The notes beneath the pieces were generated by a model. That model ran no database searches, was not told the origin of the DNA, and saw only the letters and a list, made by a program, of their open reading frames with translations. A DNA stretch of 64,000 nucleotides from Microthyrium microscopicum (Eukaryota; Ascomycota; Dothideomycetes; Microthyriales; Microthyriaceae), in contig MU004240.1 in the NCBI GenBank assembly GCA_010405405.1, positions 636,217 through 700,216 on the forward strand, read 5' to 3'. Position numbers and translations under genes: made by a program. Below are positions 33,190 to 45,124 of this stretch, piece by piece. Within the stretch, counting starts at the first letter, position 1. Every line of letters starts with the position of its first letter.

Positions 33190-34285
33190 TCGGCATCTGA
33201 AAATGGCCTATTCGACATTAGCCTTTGATCATAGAGATGAATTTGTACGAGTCAACATTGAAATCAAACAATCAGCCGAAAGATGAAAAGTCTCGATATA
33301 TTTATTTCCACATAGTGTTTTCGGTTTTAGCATGGAATATTTTTTGTCATCATGAAGAGTGGGCATGGGATAGATCTGATTTGCGTACCTTTTACATTCA
33401 CTTCGGTGCTGAAGAATTCTCTAGGAGCACCTACATCTGTAATCAGCCAAAGGCATTCTGATGGATGCATGGTGTTGTAGGTTGAGGGAAATGGGTTCAG
33501 GTTATCGAATCATATTTTTTTGCTCCACATTGATTGTTCGGCATTTGATAGTACAAAAAGTTTGTTCATCAGGGTATCGAGTATCGCTTTCGTCCATGAC
33601 TTACCGTCTACACAGCAGAATGCGACCCGGCATAGTGTTATCCCCATCATGATGATGGGAGACCCGAGTCTACATAGCAAAATAAGTTCCAGCACCCTTC
33701 ATGGTCCAGCCATAGTCCAGAGTCCTACTCGAAGAACAGTTAGCCTCAATCTTAGACGTATGTGGTACGAGCAGTGAATGGTTGAAGGTTAAATCAGGAA
33801 CTCCGTTTGGCGTGGAGTGTCGTTCAGCACGAAAATACTATGATAGGGGCGACAACAAGCTCATCATGATAACTTGAAATAGTGAATGAAGGAGGCTGTT
33901 CAACTTACTTGGATAGTCCAGGGTGAGACGCGAAGAGACTGGCAATGGAAGGTTGTTGAACGTGTGAAAGTATTTGGTGAGAAGGATGTAGTGCGGTGAA
34001 GGAAATTTTGAGAAAAGGTTTGGCAAAGATAATCTCGCCAAGCCGCTAATAGGTCACAGCGCCCCCTAGTCCATGTTACTTCCCCCCAACAGCATGTCTT
34101 TACCGTTCCACCCCTCAAACATATAAGATGCTGCCTCCTTCTAACATCCACCTCTTTTCAAGATGACAAAATTACACCCAAACTCAACATTCCTCTCTAC
34201 TTCATACTCGCAGCAAACCTATCACCTACCAAATATCTGAGCGCGCCGCTGAGAGCTAGCAGTCTTTGCGCAAACAACTATCACC
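33190..34285. other. Intergenic region upstream of NC2-beta
   Basis: About 1.1 kb with no supportable gene. The last 150 bases are pyrimidine-rich on the plus strand, as expected for a fungal leader and promoter. Confidence 0.5.
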
Positions 34286-34895
34286 ATGTCAGATCGCGAG
34301 TTCGGAGGTCAGTAAAGCTCAAATGATCTGTTTAGGCAATACTAACATTCAATAGGTGCCGATGACTTGTCTCTCCCGAAAGGTACGCAACACCTGACAC
34401 GCGTTGATGCGCGCTCTCACCTCAAACCGACCTCACTAACCACACCCTCTTGATAGCGACCGTACAGAAGATTATCCAGGAGATATTAGCTGCCGATGGC
34501 GACGCCAGTGTCGCCTTTAGTAAGGAGTCGCGCGATCTGCTTATCGAGTGCTGCGTCGAGTTTGTCACATTGATCTCATCCGAGGCCAACGAGATAGCCG
34601 AGAAGGAAGCAAAGAAGACAATCGCATGCGAACATGTCACAGCAGCCTTGCAGACATTGGGATACCCCGACTATGTACCTGAGATAGACAAAGTGGCGAG
34701 AGAGCATAAGCAGCAGCAAGCCGTAGGTTTCAATCACCCAGCAGCCCATTTCTAGACACTAACAGCAATTAGAGCCGCGAGAAAAAACAGACCAAGATGG
34801 AGAAGAGCGGGTTGACGGAGGAGCAATTGATTGCGCAACAACAGGAACTGTTCAATCAGGCTAACGACAAGTTTGCCCACGTCGCCGCAGACTAA
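34286..34895 (+). CDS. Negative cofactor 2 beta subunit (Dr1/Ncb2)
   Basis: Histone-fold partner of NC2-alpha; the pair clamps TBP on DNA and represses or tunes RNA polymerase II initiation. Four exons: 34286-34307, 34356-34382, 34457-34722 and 34773-34895, giving 145 residues. The first two exons are only 22 and 27 bases. The histone fold runs from DDLSLPKATVQKIIQEIL through FSKESRDLLIECCVEFVTLISSEANEIAEKEAKKTIACEHV (given here in parts: RDLLIECCVEFV, SSEANEIAEKEAKKTI) to ALQTLGYPDYV, a near-signature of Dr1. The C-terminal tail (EKMEKSGLTEEQLIAQQQ-like) is charged and helical. Phases close throughout. Confidence 0.94.
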
Positions 34896-35533
34896 GCCTA
34901 CTCTCCCTCGCATATCTTTGACCTTGAAGAAGGCATCCGAAATGTATAATGCTCACGGGGTTGGATAGGTAGGCTTTATTTCCTAACCAAGGCGACAAGC
35001 ATGCCAAACAGGATTAGACTCTAGGCGGTGGTCTCCTGATGGTTCATCTGCAAGCAGAGTCGTATAATGTGTCATGAACAAGTTTTGATATTTATCAATA
35101 ATTATGAGCAGCTCCATTGACAGACGCTCCATGCGATGACTGCTTGCTATCTTGTGAAAGTGTCCAGACCAAAGGGCAGGTGACGTGCATCTTGCTTCTT
35201 CTACTGCTACTTCACAACCCTGGTTCTCGGTGTGTGCAATATCCAAGTGTCAAAGCCATTCATCTACACTTTTAAGCCTTAGGCTCACCTCTGCTATGTT
35301 GAAGATTTGGTACCTAATTTGAGGGATCCAGCCTTATTGAGCTAGCACTAGATCCCTACCAAACTGCGGGTCATTGGTCCGTGCTCCCTCAGACCTTTTA
35401 TAACCTTAGGTTGTAGATTCATCTGACCGTCAGCCTATCTCTACTTCATTTCTCCAAGCAAACTTACCAGGAAATTCACCGTTACTCCTCATCTCCAAAG
35501 ACACACATTGCGCGCTCGAACCCTGAAGGCATC
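34896..35533. other. Intergenic region between NC2-beta and CHMP1
   Basis: 3' end of NC2-beta and upstream region of CHMP1. Nothing further is supported. Confidence 0.5.
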
Positions 35534-36289
35534 ATGTCGACCGCTTTGCTCAATACGCTCACAAACCTCAAGGTAAGCCAACTTGACCCCGCGATGATAT
35601 TAGCCACTTATTTTGTTGCAGGTGACTGCTTCCCAGCTAAAACGGCAGGCTTTGAAAGCCGAGACAGAATCGAAGTCGCACGAGAAGAAGGCAGAAAACG
35701 TAAGGAGCAGCTAAACTGATGGTCCGGCAATAAGCTAACCGAATCGCCCAGGCAATGGCGAAAGGGCAACAGGACATCGCTCGGATCTACATGGAGAGCT
35801 CCATCCAGAAATCAAACGAGCACAAAAACGTGCTCAAGCTCTCAGTGCAAGTAGAGATGATGGCTGCTAAAGTACGAACCGCTTCGACTATGCAGACTAT
35901 GGGAAGAAATATGGCGCAGGCTACCAAGGCTATGGAAAATGCAGCACGGGCGATGGATGTAGAAGCTGTGGGTTTCCATTATCACGAAATCTTGCTTGTT
36001 GACTGACCTGAATGTCCAGGTGACCCTTATCATGGATCGATTCCAAGAATCGGCCGAAAACGTTGATGTAACCGTCGGTACCTACGAGCACGCAACATCC
36101 TCCGTCATAGCCACAGCAGCGCCTACCGAACAGGTCGATGAAATGATGGCTAGGCTAGCAGACAAAGTCGGAGTAAAGTTGCAACAAGACCTAGACGCCG
36201 CAAAACCTGCGGACAACAAGGTTGGCAGATTAGACGAGCAAGAAAGTGGCCTGGAGGACAGACTCAAAGCCATCAGAAATACAGCTTAG
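35534..36289 (+). CDS. DID2: ESCRT-III-associated protein CHMP1/Did2
   Basis: Recruits the Vps4 ATPase to ESCRT-III filaments at multivesicular bodies. Four exons: 35534-35572, 35622-35699, 35752-35967 and 36020-36289, giving 200 residues, the usual length. The basic first helices (KRQALKAETESKSHEKKAEN) are followed by MAKGQQDIARIYMESSIQKS and AAKVRTASTMQTMGRNMAQATKAM, both typical of CHMP1. The acidic second half ends in LEDRLKAIRNTA, a MIM1 motif for the MIT domain of Vps4. The third intron uses a GTGGGT donor, the weakest of the set, but it is the one that keeps frame. Confidence 0.93.
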
Positions 36290-36533
36290 GTTGATTCAAT
36301 ACTCGTCGCAACATTATAGTGTATCATTTTGCTCATTGTACATCGGGAAGCTGGAGTTTCGCATTCGCCTGTATTCTACATAACTCCAAGAGTCTTACGT
36401 CTTCTCCCTTGGATCGGGTCTCCTTCAAATAGGCTTCGTACCTAATCAATTTCCTATATCACACTAGCATCTATTCCATACTTGTCCACGTCTCTGGGCT
36501 TGGATCGCCATCAAAGTTGTAATTTGAAGGTTT

Positions 36534-39313
36534 CTATCCAAGCTTGATATCCATGCGCTCAATTGTTTGTTGGTACCAGCTGTTGGCCCAGATCCTTCCA
36601 GCTCCATGACGATATGCGACTCCATTCTCCAATTTTATCCAGAGCACTTGGACGTATTCATACCGATCCTTGTAGAACTCCGTATCTGGCTCAACCTGAA
36701 ACTGTGCTACTTCTGGGTAAGCTGAACGAGACGCTGTGATCCAAGGAATGCTACCATGGTGGATAGCAATCAGTAGACACTCTTTTCCTGCTTCATAGTG
36801 AGCCGATGGTATATTCGTCTTCAACGTTCCAGCCCAGGAGTCATGCAAGTCATGAACCATGACCTCAACGCATTCATCATCGTGCGATTTGAACAGCCCT
36901 CGTCTCGCGGGTTGCTTCAGAACGAACTTGGCCGTATCTACTGCTGCAAATATATAGAGAGACCAGGGAGACTGAGAAAGTCTTCTTGGTGCCCTGGATG
37001 AGACTAATGGTACCGGATTGCCAAATAGAAGGCGCTCCTTCCGGTTCGAGGACTCATCAATGGCCACTTTGTAATAATGTGGCTCTTTTTTGATGAGCCT
37101 TCGTTCCCAACCTTCAGGGGGATCGTCAGTTGTATTAGTAGCCCATTGTTCCCACTTGTGGTACGTGTTGTCGATATTGGCAAAATCTTCATTTCGCATG
37201 TTCTCGTTCTGCTTTTTCCATTGAACCATTCTGCGATGGAGGATGCGACCTGAAGCTGAATGATGTACCGTCCATTCCTCCATGTCTATCTGACCTTTCC
37301 ATCCAAGCCAAGACTAGTACACATTCTCAGTCAGCATACTCCTGGAGCAACATCAGGAGATCATTCGTTTTCTGGACTTACCCAAGACGGAAACTCTTTC
37401 CTTCTTCCGTCTACTTTAACATGACTCCATGCAAGGGCGATGTCAAAGACAAACTCCGGCAGCCCGTACAGAATTCCTCCAGGAAAGCTTGAAGAACAGG
37501 TTGTAATTATAGCACCAAACGCCCTTTCTGCATCTTCTTGCTTCGTTAGCTGTCTTTTCGAGTAGCTATTGCAGTAGTTCCTATATTGTTGCATGTCCGG
37601 CCATAGTTGAGCTGATACCCTATGTCGAGCGCTCTCATCGTGAGAGTCAACCGGGATATCAATTGCTGTATGTATTGATCCTAAATGCTCATGAAAGCTA
37701 CCCTTGAGGCATTCCCATTTGACGGTTTGGTCATAGAAAACTAGGCTTCTTCTCGATAAGGCTCGTTCCTGAAAAGTCCAGCCACGTGAGTGCTGGAAGT
37801 CGTCAGTATGTCTGTGCTAAGGCTGCCAACAGCTTGAGGAATAGGAATGAGGATGTTCTTTATTACTCACCCATGTACTGCTTCTCTCGCTGGGAACAGT
37901 AACACACCCGTAATCCTGTTTACCATAACGAAATATTGGCTCAAAATCTCGAGTACCTGAAGAAGAGTTTGGTATCCCTCGCAGTCCATGTTCTGCATCC
38001 CGCCCATTTGCGGCGATAATAGTGAAATATGCCTGAGAGTATATTGCATCCATTGACCCTATGTCTTCATCTTTCCTTTTCTTATCATTTTGTATGATGC
38101 AAAACCGATCTACCCACAAGTATCGGATTCCCAAAGCTTTCGTGAGGAGGATGGCATCTTTCACAGTTGCAGGGACCTTAGTCCAACTTCTTTCAAAGGC
38201 ACCGGGTATCTGGAGAGCCTCGAGGCTCTGCAGATCTGTTTCAAATACTCCAGCAGAATTTTGATTCGAGCCCCTTCAGAATCTTAGCTTATATCCGCCC
38301 TCGCTTCGGCTGACCTACCAGACGTAAGATAGAGCTACGTATTGTATCGGAGTCGCGATGGTTTCAAGACAGCTGCTGAACACATCAATAGCAAGTCGTG
38401 GATGAGAGGTAGTTGATGGGCCTGGGCGAAGACAAGCGCCTTGGTGTTTTCCGTTGCAGTATGAAATCCACTGTCGAAGCTGTGCAACGCTGATTTCAAA
38501 CCTGTCTGGTGTCACGAAGTATTGTTCAGGAGTTTCCTCTCTTCTCTCTACTAAATCCTCTTTGGTAAATTCAGGGTCATAAGGCGACTCATCGTTCAGT
38601 GACCTAGAGTGGCTCAACAGTAAGACATCATTGTCGAAGTCAATAGCATCCTGGAACATATATTAGAAAACAAACACATCTGAACGAACTATTTGCTTTT
38701 GGGTTGTCAAGGCACTTGAGCGTAGAGCTGAAGGTCTTCAAACGATAGACAAGATGAATGGCGGCTTCCGTGAACGATATTATAGGTATGCGCTCTCCGG
38801 GAAACAACACCCTCTTTCGCAGAGCTTCAGAGAATGGAGCCAGTAAAGGTAATGTTATCGGCCATTTATCTTGTCCATTGATGTACTTCTAGGTTATAGC
38901 ACATTGCCAAACGGTGGAGGGTTGTGGTAAATAAAAATACTTACTTGACAATGTAACCTAAATGCGTCGTTGCCAAATGACATGAGGCTAAGGACGCATT
39001 CCGAGTTGTATTTGTGTACACCATTTGATTGAAAATATCTGACAATTTGCTGACACTGAGGACAGCCCACTCCGCCCTCTAGCTGCCCTAGGGTAACAGT
39101 AGCGAGTGCTTCATAATTATCGAACTCTAGAGAATCTTTACGCTTCGGTCTCTCTAGTGCTTGTCGAAAAGTGTTGCAAGTAAGACATGATTCAGGTTCC
39201 TCTATGCTTGGTAGCGTGCGAATGTCGGAGCCGCTTCTGGTCAAGAGTAAATTGTGATTCCAATCTGTTTCTGAACTCGAAGGACTGCAGGCTGTTCCGG
39301 TCGAGGTATTCAT
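36534..39313 (-). CDS. HET-domain (heterokaryon incompatibility) protein
   Basis: Large cytosolic protein of the fungal HET family, many of which act in self/non-self recognition. Exons: 39313-38945, 38888 to about 38751, 38650-38319, 38273-37871, 37792-37382 and 37313-36534, about 810 residues. The N-terminal part has a CLTCNTFRQAL and CPQCQQIVRYF pair, common ahead of HET domains. The HET domain begins QYVALSYVWG (W codon split by an intron), then KDAILLTKALGIRYLWVDRFCIIQND, here in parts, YFTIIAANG, and the classic RGWTFQERALSRRSLVF. The C-terminal region (SWLGWKG onward, 260 residues) is the usual variable part. The 3' end of exon 2 is unsure: only a weak GTCTAT donor closes the phase. 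Everything from 38650 down closes cleanly. Confidence 0.85.
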
Positions 39314-40326
39314 CTTCTGGATCCAGGGCCGAAGTTCAAAAGACGCATAAAAAGACGTTCATTAGTAGGCACAAAAGACGAAACAGGCAAAACAACTTCC
39401 ACACCCCAAAGAGTGCGCCTGTGAGTATACAAGTCTAAAAGATAGTGATCATCAAATTGCAGGTCAACTCGAGGCCGGTAACACGACAAGGCGAGCGGCT
39501 AGCAGCCGCTGGCTATGGTTGAAAGTCAGGCCCGGCATGGCTGAGATACCTGGTAATGCATGAACTTCTAAGCCACAATAGATTTGATTTGCAGCAGGAC
39601 ATGGTTGAAGAATGCATGGCTCAACTTCCTCGTGGCTGAATGAAATCTGGTAGGCGAGGTTGAAGGATTGACAGCTCCTCATCAGCGGACAGGGTGAATG
39701 GCACTCCCGCCGACGGCGAGGCATAGGTATCATAGCCCATCAAGCTTTTGTATTCTCGTTTTGTATAGCGCCTAATAGTTTGCCTGCGTTTTGACGCTTC
39801 TGTCAGAGAAATAAACATTTCGTCTGATAGAGCAGTGGCTGATCGCGATGCGGAGGGAGCATGCAGATCCAACAACGCCCATAATCTATCCTTTACTTAA
39901 CAAATGAGTCCACAAAATGCTCGAGACAGATTAAGTACGACATGATAGCGTTGGTACAAAACCGGATGATACACAAAGTAGAAGTGAAGTTAGACCTGTA
40001 CTGAAGTTGAAGAAAAGGGGCGACAACAGTGTAGCCGAATTAGGCTAGCCAATTTTATGCGGCATCAAGAATCACAGATTTATCAGATTTTCTGGGTAGA
40101 AAAATTGTAGCGCCTTGAAAAAATATGATACTGCAAATTCCTCTCTATCCTCAAGGGTATAACTCTGCCTACTCTTGGATTTTGTTAAAACATCTCACCG
40201 ATTCCATACATTCTGTTGCCGAGGCGCAAATCAATGACGAGTACCAAAACATCCAACATGCCAGGGACTGAACCTTTTGCAATGCTATATAGGCAATGAA
40301 AAATATATTTTCTCTGTATCAGCGCA
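39314..40326. other. Shared upstream region of the HET gene and the AFG1-type gene
   Basis: Divergent region of about 1 kb. A minus-strand open frame at about 39621-39890 has no ATG and no family motif, so I do not call it. The region near 40030-40190 is AT-rich. Confidence 0.5.
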
Positions 40327-42527
40327 ATGTCTTCATCAAGCGGACTTGCTATCACGAATCCTTTAGTACTATATCGATCTCTTGTAGCTACTAGCCGCAT
40401 TCGTCCCGATCCAGCTCAGCATCGACTTGGTAGGTCTAGTCCACGCGTATAGCTTCAAGATAGTTCTGCTGCGCCCCTTATCCAAACTGAAAGCAACATG
40501 AAGAACGTGGAACTAAGAAAGGGCACATTATGGAAATTCAAAAGACCATGATTTCAATGCTTTCGTAGTTTGAACGCCCTTACTGACCGACCTATCTAGC
40601 GATCCACTTGTCCAACCTATATGACAACCTCAAAGACTACCAACCAACTATTGATCAAAGTCAACGTCTCGCTCAACTCACTCAAGCTCTGAAACAACGC
40701 CCAATTCCAGATGGCCCCGTCAACCCTCAAGCTCGCCGTGCCTCTAGCTTCTGGAAGTCGCTCCTGGCCGACAAGGCCGCCCAGGACTCTCTTGCTTTAA
40801 CCCGCCGTCTGACCTCTCATGATGCCGCCATGAGCATCCCATCTCCACGCGGCTTGTTGCTTCATGGCGCTGTAGGCACCGGCAAAAGCATGCTCGTCGA
40901 CCTCTTCGCTGCTAGTCTGCCAGTCGCGCGAAAGCGCCGCATGCACTATAGCGCCTTTATGTTGTATGTCGTCGCGCGGCTAGAAGCATTGCGGAGAATG
41001 CGTTTGGCAGAAGGAGCCAGTGATGAGCATGCACTGGTGTGGCTGGCGCGAGAGCTGGCGGAGACGAGTCCGGTGCTGTTCTTGGATGAGTTTCAACTGC
41101 CAGATCGGATGGCAGCAAAGACGCTGGCAGGATTAATGACTGGCTACTTTGCCCTTGGCGGCGTGCTAGTGGCGACGAGTAATCGGTTACCGGATGAGTT
41201 GGCGAAGGCGGCAGGCAGCGAATGGGGACTCGGATTGGGAGGAAGAGCGCGGGAAAAGAGTGACTTTGCGGACTTCTTGGAGCTTTTGAAGACGAGGTGT
41301 GAAGTGTGGGAGATGGAAGGTCGGATGGACTACAGACGGCCGACGGGCGAGAAAGGCGTGGCTGTGGAGCATGGTGTTGATGAAGTTGGCGTTGAAGATA
41401 TCATTGGTACTGAAAGTTCAGCAAAAGAGATGGATGACGAAAAGCATAATACCACAGCACCGCCAAAGTACATTATGCTACCGGAAACACACAAGCATGA
41501 CCCACAATCTGCCATATCGGACCTTGCATTAAGAGTACTCTCCACAACTCCAACGTGGACGCCAGCCACTGCAATCATCTACGGTCGTACCATTCCGATC
41601 CCACGCACACACAATGGCATATCGGCCTGGACATTTGATGAACTCTGCGCTATACCTTTGGGCCCAGCAGACTACATCACACTCGCCTCAACCCACCACA
41701 CCATCTTAATTACCAATGTCCCCACACTCGTCTCAGCACTCAAGAATGAGGCCCGCCGCTTCATCACCCTTCTAGATGCTCTATATGAGGCACGCTGTAA
41801 ACTCGCCATCTCTGCCACCGCGCCTCCAGACTCACTCTTCTTTCCCGACTTACATCACACCAGTCAAAACGCCGCCGATGCCGAAGCTGATGCAATGCAA
41901 GCAGAAACCTTTGGCGAAATGCATCAAGATCTAACGTCCCCATTTCGACCTAACATCAGCAGCTACGCTCAACCAGATGATGCAATCGAAGATGATCCGC
42001 CGAACCGCATGCGGCGCAGCGCGCTGGGCGAAGGCCTGAGCGAACAAGATCGCATTGAACGCATTGATGCATTGCGACGGCCAAACAGTACGGTGGATTT
42101 CGCAAAGGCAGGCATGTTTGTTGGCGAGGACGAGCAGTTTGCATACAAGCGGGCAAGGAGTCGGCTGTGGGAGATGTGTGGGGAGCAGTGGTGGGCGCGA
42201 GAGGGAATAGACTGGTGGAAGCCCCTGGAGAAGGAGGCGAGAACATGGGAAGGACTGATGAGCGAAAGGATTGCCGGTATGGACAAAACTGCAAGCGGGA
42301 AAGTGCAGGTGAACGACCAAGAAAGTATGGGTGAGGCCAGAGGAGTGAGTGAGGATCAAGACGAGGTGTTATTTAGGGATGGAGCCAGCCCATTTCGGGT
42401 ACATCCAGAAGCACCGCCCAAGATACGCGATGAACACGTGTGGGGAGTCGCGAGTTGGGGAAAACGAGCTGGTGCTTGGGGTCAAGGAGTAGACGGCCTC
42501 AAAGATAGAGACAAAAGTAAGCCATAG
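40327..42527 (+). CDS. AFG1/LACE1-type AAA-like ATPase
   Basis: P-loop ATPase of the AFG1 family, which in yeast and animals works in mitochondrial protein quality control. Two exons: 40327-40429 and 40600-42527, giving 676 residues. Exon 1 is recovered from the family motif NPLVLYRSLVATSRIRPDP and AQHRL, which continues through the 170-base intron into AIHLSNLYDNLKDYQP; an in-frame stop lies just upstream of the ATG. The Walker A is GAVGTGKSML at about residue 123, then FLDEFQLPDRMAAKTL (Walker B), and ATSNRLPDEL. Past residue 250 it has a long insertion compared with yeast Afg1. The start MSSSSGLAITNPLVL is too short and neutral for a clear mitochondrial presequence, so location is uncertain. 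Confidence 0.9.
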
Positions 42528-42650
42528 ACACATAGAAATCACAAAGATGAGAAATATGATAGTAGTCAATCAAATCCGACCCCAGACACCGGAGTTGGCC
42601 CGTTCATTAGGAACTTGGACATGCAATACAGTATGACTTTTTCTGACCCT

Positions 42651-43218
42651 TCACTCGTTCTCTACGACCGTGGTGTGTAGACCTTTGGGATTCTTGACGT
42701 TGACGGCCTGCACATAGCTGTAGAGCTTCTCCTTTGCGCCCTCCTCGTCATTACGCTTTCTTGAGATGCGAACGCGTAGTCTGTATGGCACACCCTTGAC
42801 ACCGGATTCCCAGACCTTCTTGTTGAGCTGGGGGTCGAGGCGGACATCGGAGGTACCCTAGAGTCGTCGCATGAGTAAAAATCGCACAGTGACCAAGCTG
42901 TAGACTTACCATAGCCTTGTGGGCAAATGCGCGAATCTCCTTGATAGCTTTTGGAGCTCTCTTCTTGAAGGCTACGCCATGAACCTGTGCAAAAACGAAT
43001 CAGTCTTCCGCCCGATACCAATGTGCTTTGAGATGCAGATTTGGCCCTTGATGGACTTCACAAAACTGATTTATAGGGAGGGTCTGGGTGTTTGATGCCA
43101 TTGAGGCAATTCAAAAACGTACTCGCTTGTGAAGGTGGATGGTGTATTCGCGGGCGACGACGTCGGCAATGGCACTGCGGCCAGCCTTGGGCTCTTTGGT
43201 AGCTTTCGATTTGGCCAT
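42651..43218 (-). CDS. RPL31: Large-subunit ribosomal protein eL31
   Basis: Cytosolic 60S ribosomal protein near the exit tunnel. Three exons: 43218-43123, 42984-42910 and 42857-42651, giving 125 residues. The sequence MAKSKATKEPKAGRSAIADV, VAREYTIHLHKR, VHGVAFKKRAPKAIKEIRAF, DVRLDPQLNKKVWESGVKGV and PYRLRVRISRKRNDEE is a textbook eL31. Introns of 138 and 52 bases fall after Arg and Met codons, both in phase 0. The position of the first intron soon after the start codon is typical of fungal ribosomal genes. Confidence 0.97.
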
Positions 43219-45124
43219 TGCTAAATGAAACTGGTTAGAAACGAGCTCTCAAAGAATTTTGGCGATCAGAATACCTGTGATTTGACAATGGTCGTCGTGT
43301 AGTCGAATTGTGCAATTGCTAGGCCTTGCAATATTTTGGAGCAAGAAGTTGGAGAGTGTGGGCTTGGCATGGTCTGTGCTGGATGAATCAGCAGCTCCAA
43401 GGGCTCTAGCCAGATTTGGCTGAGGCGGATTTTCCGACTTCAAAATGCTGGAAAAGTACCTTTTGAATCCGAAACTTGGGACTTCAACCACTCAACTGCT
43501 TTGCCATCAAGGTTCCAAATAGTAACCGTAACTCATTTTCGCTTCATTGTCCGCATCTATTCCCCTATGCGACACTCTTGGTGCCGCTCCATAATAGGAA
43601 GCTACCTATGCACTGCCAACAGATTGCAAAGATATGGAAGGATAACGATGATAGACCTATCTCTTCGAATCCATCGATTGCCGATGCAGATTATTGAGTA
43701 TCTACTCTATCAAGAACTAACCATGAAAACCTGGTGTCGATCGAAAATCGTGGGAGCAAGCTAACCTCATCAGATTTGTTTGAGAATGATAGGCTAAGAA
43801 CTTGTTATTCATGCTTTATAGTAATGATTCCCAAGTATTGCTATTAAAATTGTGCGTTTGCCTCATAAGCCAAGGGATTGCTATATCACAATGTAGTCGG
43901 ACTATCAATAACTCGTCATGCTGTGCATAGTACCCGAGAATTGCTCCCACTTGTATATTTGGTGCGCCAAGTAACGGCACAACGACTCCTATGAATTGGA
44001 ACATTGCATATTATAATACTTAGTCGTCCAACGCACTTCAATGTGCCTACCTCCGTACTCTGACATGGTTCCAATCAGGTGAGCTAGTTGTGTGCTCCTC
44101 TCATCAACTGCAGGCGTGATGTGCCCCATGACAATTTCTGAAGTAAGACGGCTCTAACTCCCAGGACATTCGATAACGGACATAGAAGTCTAATCAATAT
44201 TATTGAGACGTAGATAGCTTATTTTTGGGTATATCAGCAGCAAGTAATAAACTCACCTATATCCTAGAGCATCTCCTGTACGGCTACTTCGTACTGCTTC
44301 TTGACGTGAAAAGTTTGGAATATCAAACTACCTAAGCAATTGTTAGCAACGACAACAACTGCATTGGACTTCTATCAATTCTCGGGGACTTTCCCGTTCC
44401 AACTGCTGTTGCACCAGTAATCTTCACCGGGCCGAATGCATGAAAATGTTCCTGACTCCTGAGCCTGTCAAAATAAACTCCGAGCCGGTGAAGCTGTAGG
44501 TTTCAGAGATGGCCGGCGCCACATCGCCAGGTCTGAAGCTAGGATCCACTACGAAGCACCAATTGAATTGGCGAATCGCATACTTAGTGTTAAAAAACCT
44601 GGACTTGCGGCTGAACCAAAATATTATGCTTGTCCTTTCTTGGAACCATGGCTGGGTATCGCGTCGCCTTTCCCCAACTCCACCGTGACCAAGTGAGATT
44701 GAAGTCTGAAGGTTGTCAGTCGTACGAACTTGCTGAGAACGTGTTCAATGCTTTGTTTGAACTACCTTTGATATGTTTTCCAGCTGCAGTACATGGTAAT
44801 ACATGCTTCAGATGGTTGCTCAGGCAGCGTTGCTGCATAGCAGAATCAATCACGACGTCTTGACCAATGTTAGAATTTCCGGTTGACACTTGGCTGGCTG
44901 CAAGAAGAAAGTGGCGTCACGATCCGCGACTTTGTGGAGTCAATCAGAAAAGGGTGAGAAACTCGTGGTCAGACAATAATATCTTAGGAAAACAATTCCG
45001 ATCAGAATCGTTCCTACTTCCTACCATTTCCTCCTTTTTTCCATCACGAAACTCTGACCTCTAACGACATCTCGCGCTTCAATCGTACAAAAAGATACCT
45101 TAATCTCTAATACAACTCCTCAAA
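43219..45124. other. Intergenic region between eL31 and the CFEM-like gene
   Basis: 1.9 kb, AT-rich in 43800-44350. I see no supportable gene, tRNA or clear snoRNA. It holds the divergent upstream regions of both flanking genes. Confidence 0.5.

Noticed and set aside
39621-39890. Minus-strand frame with a tidy 84-residue sequence between the HET and AFG1 genes
   Set aside because: No ATG in frame, no family motif, and no convincing splice partner upstream.
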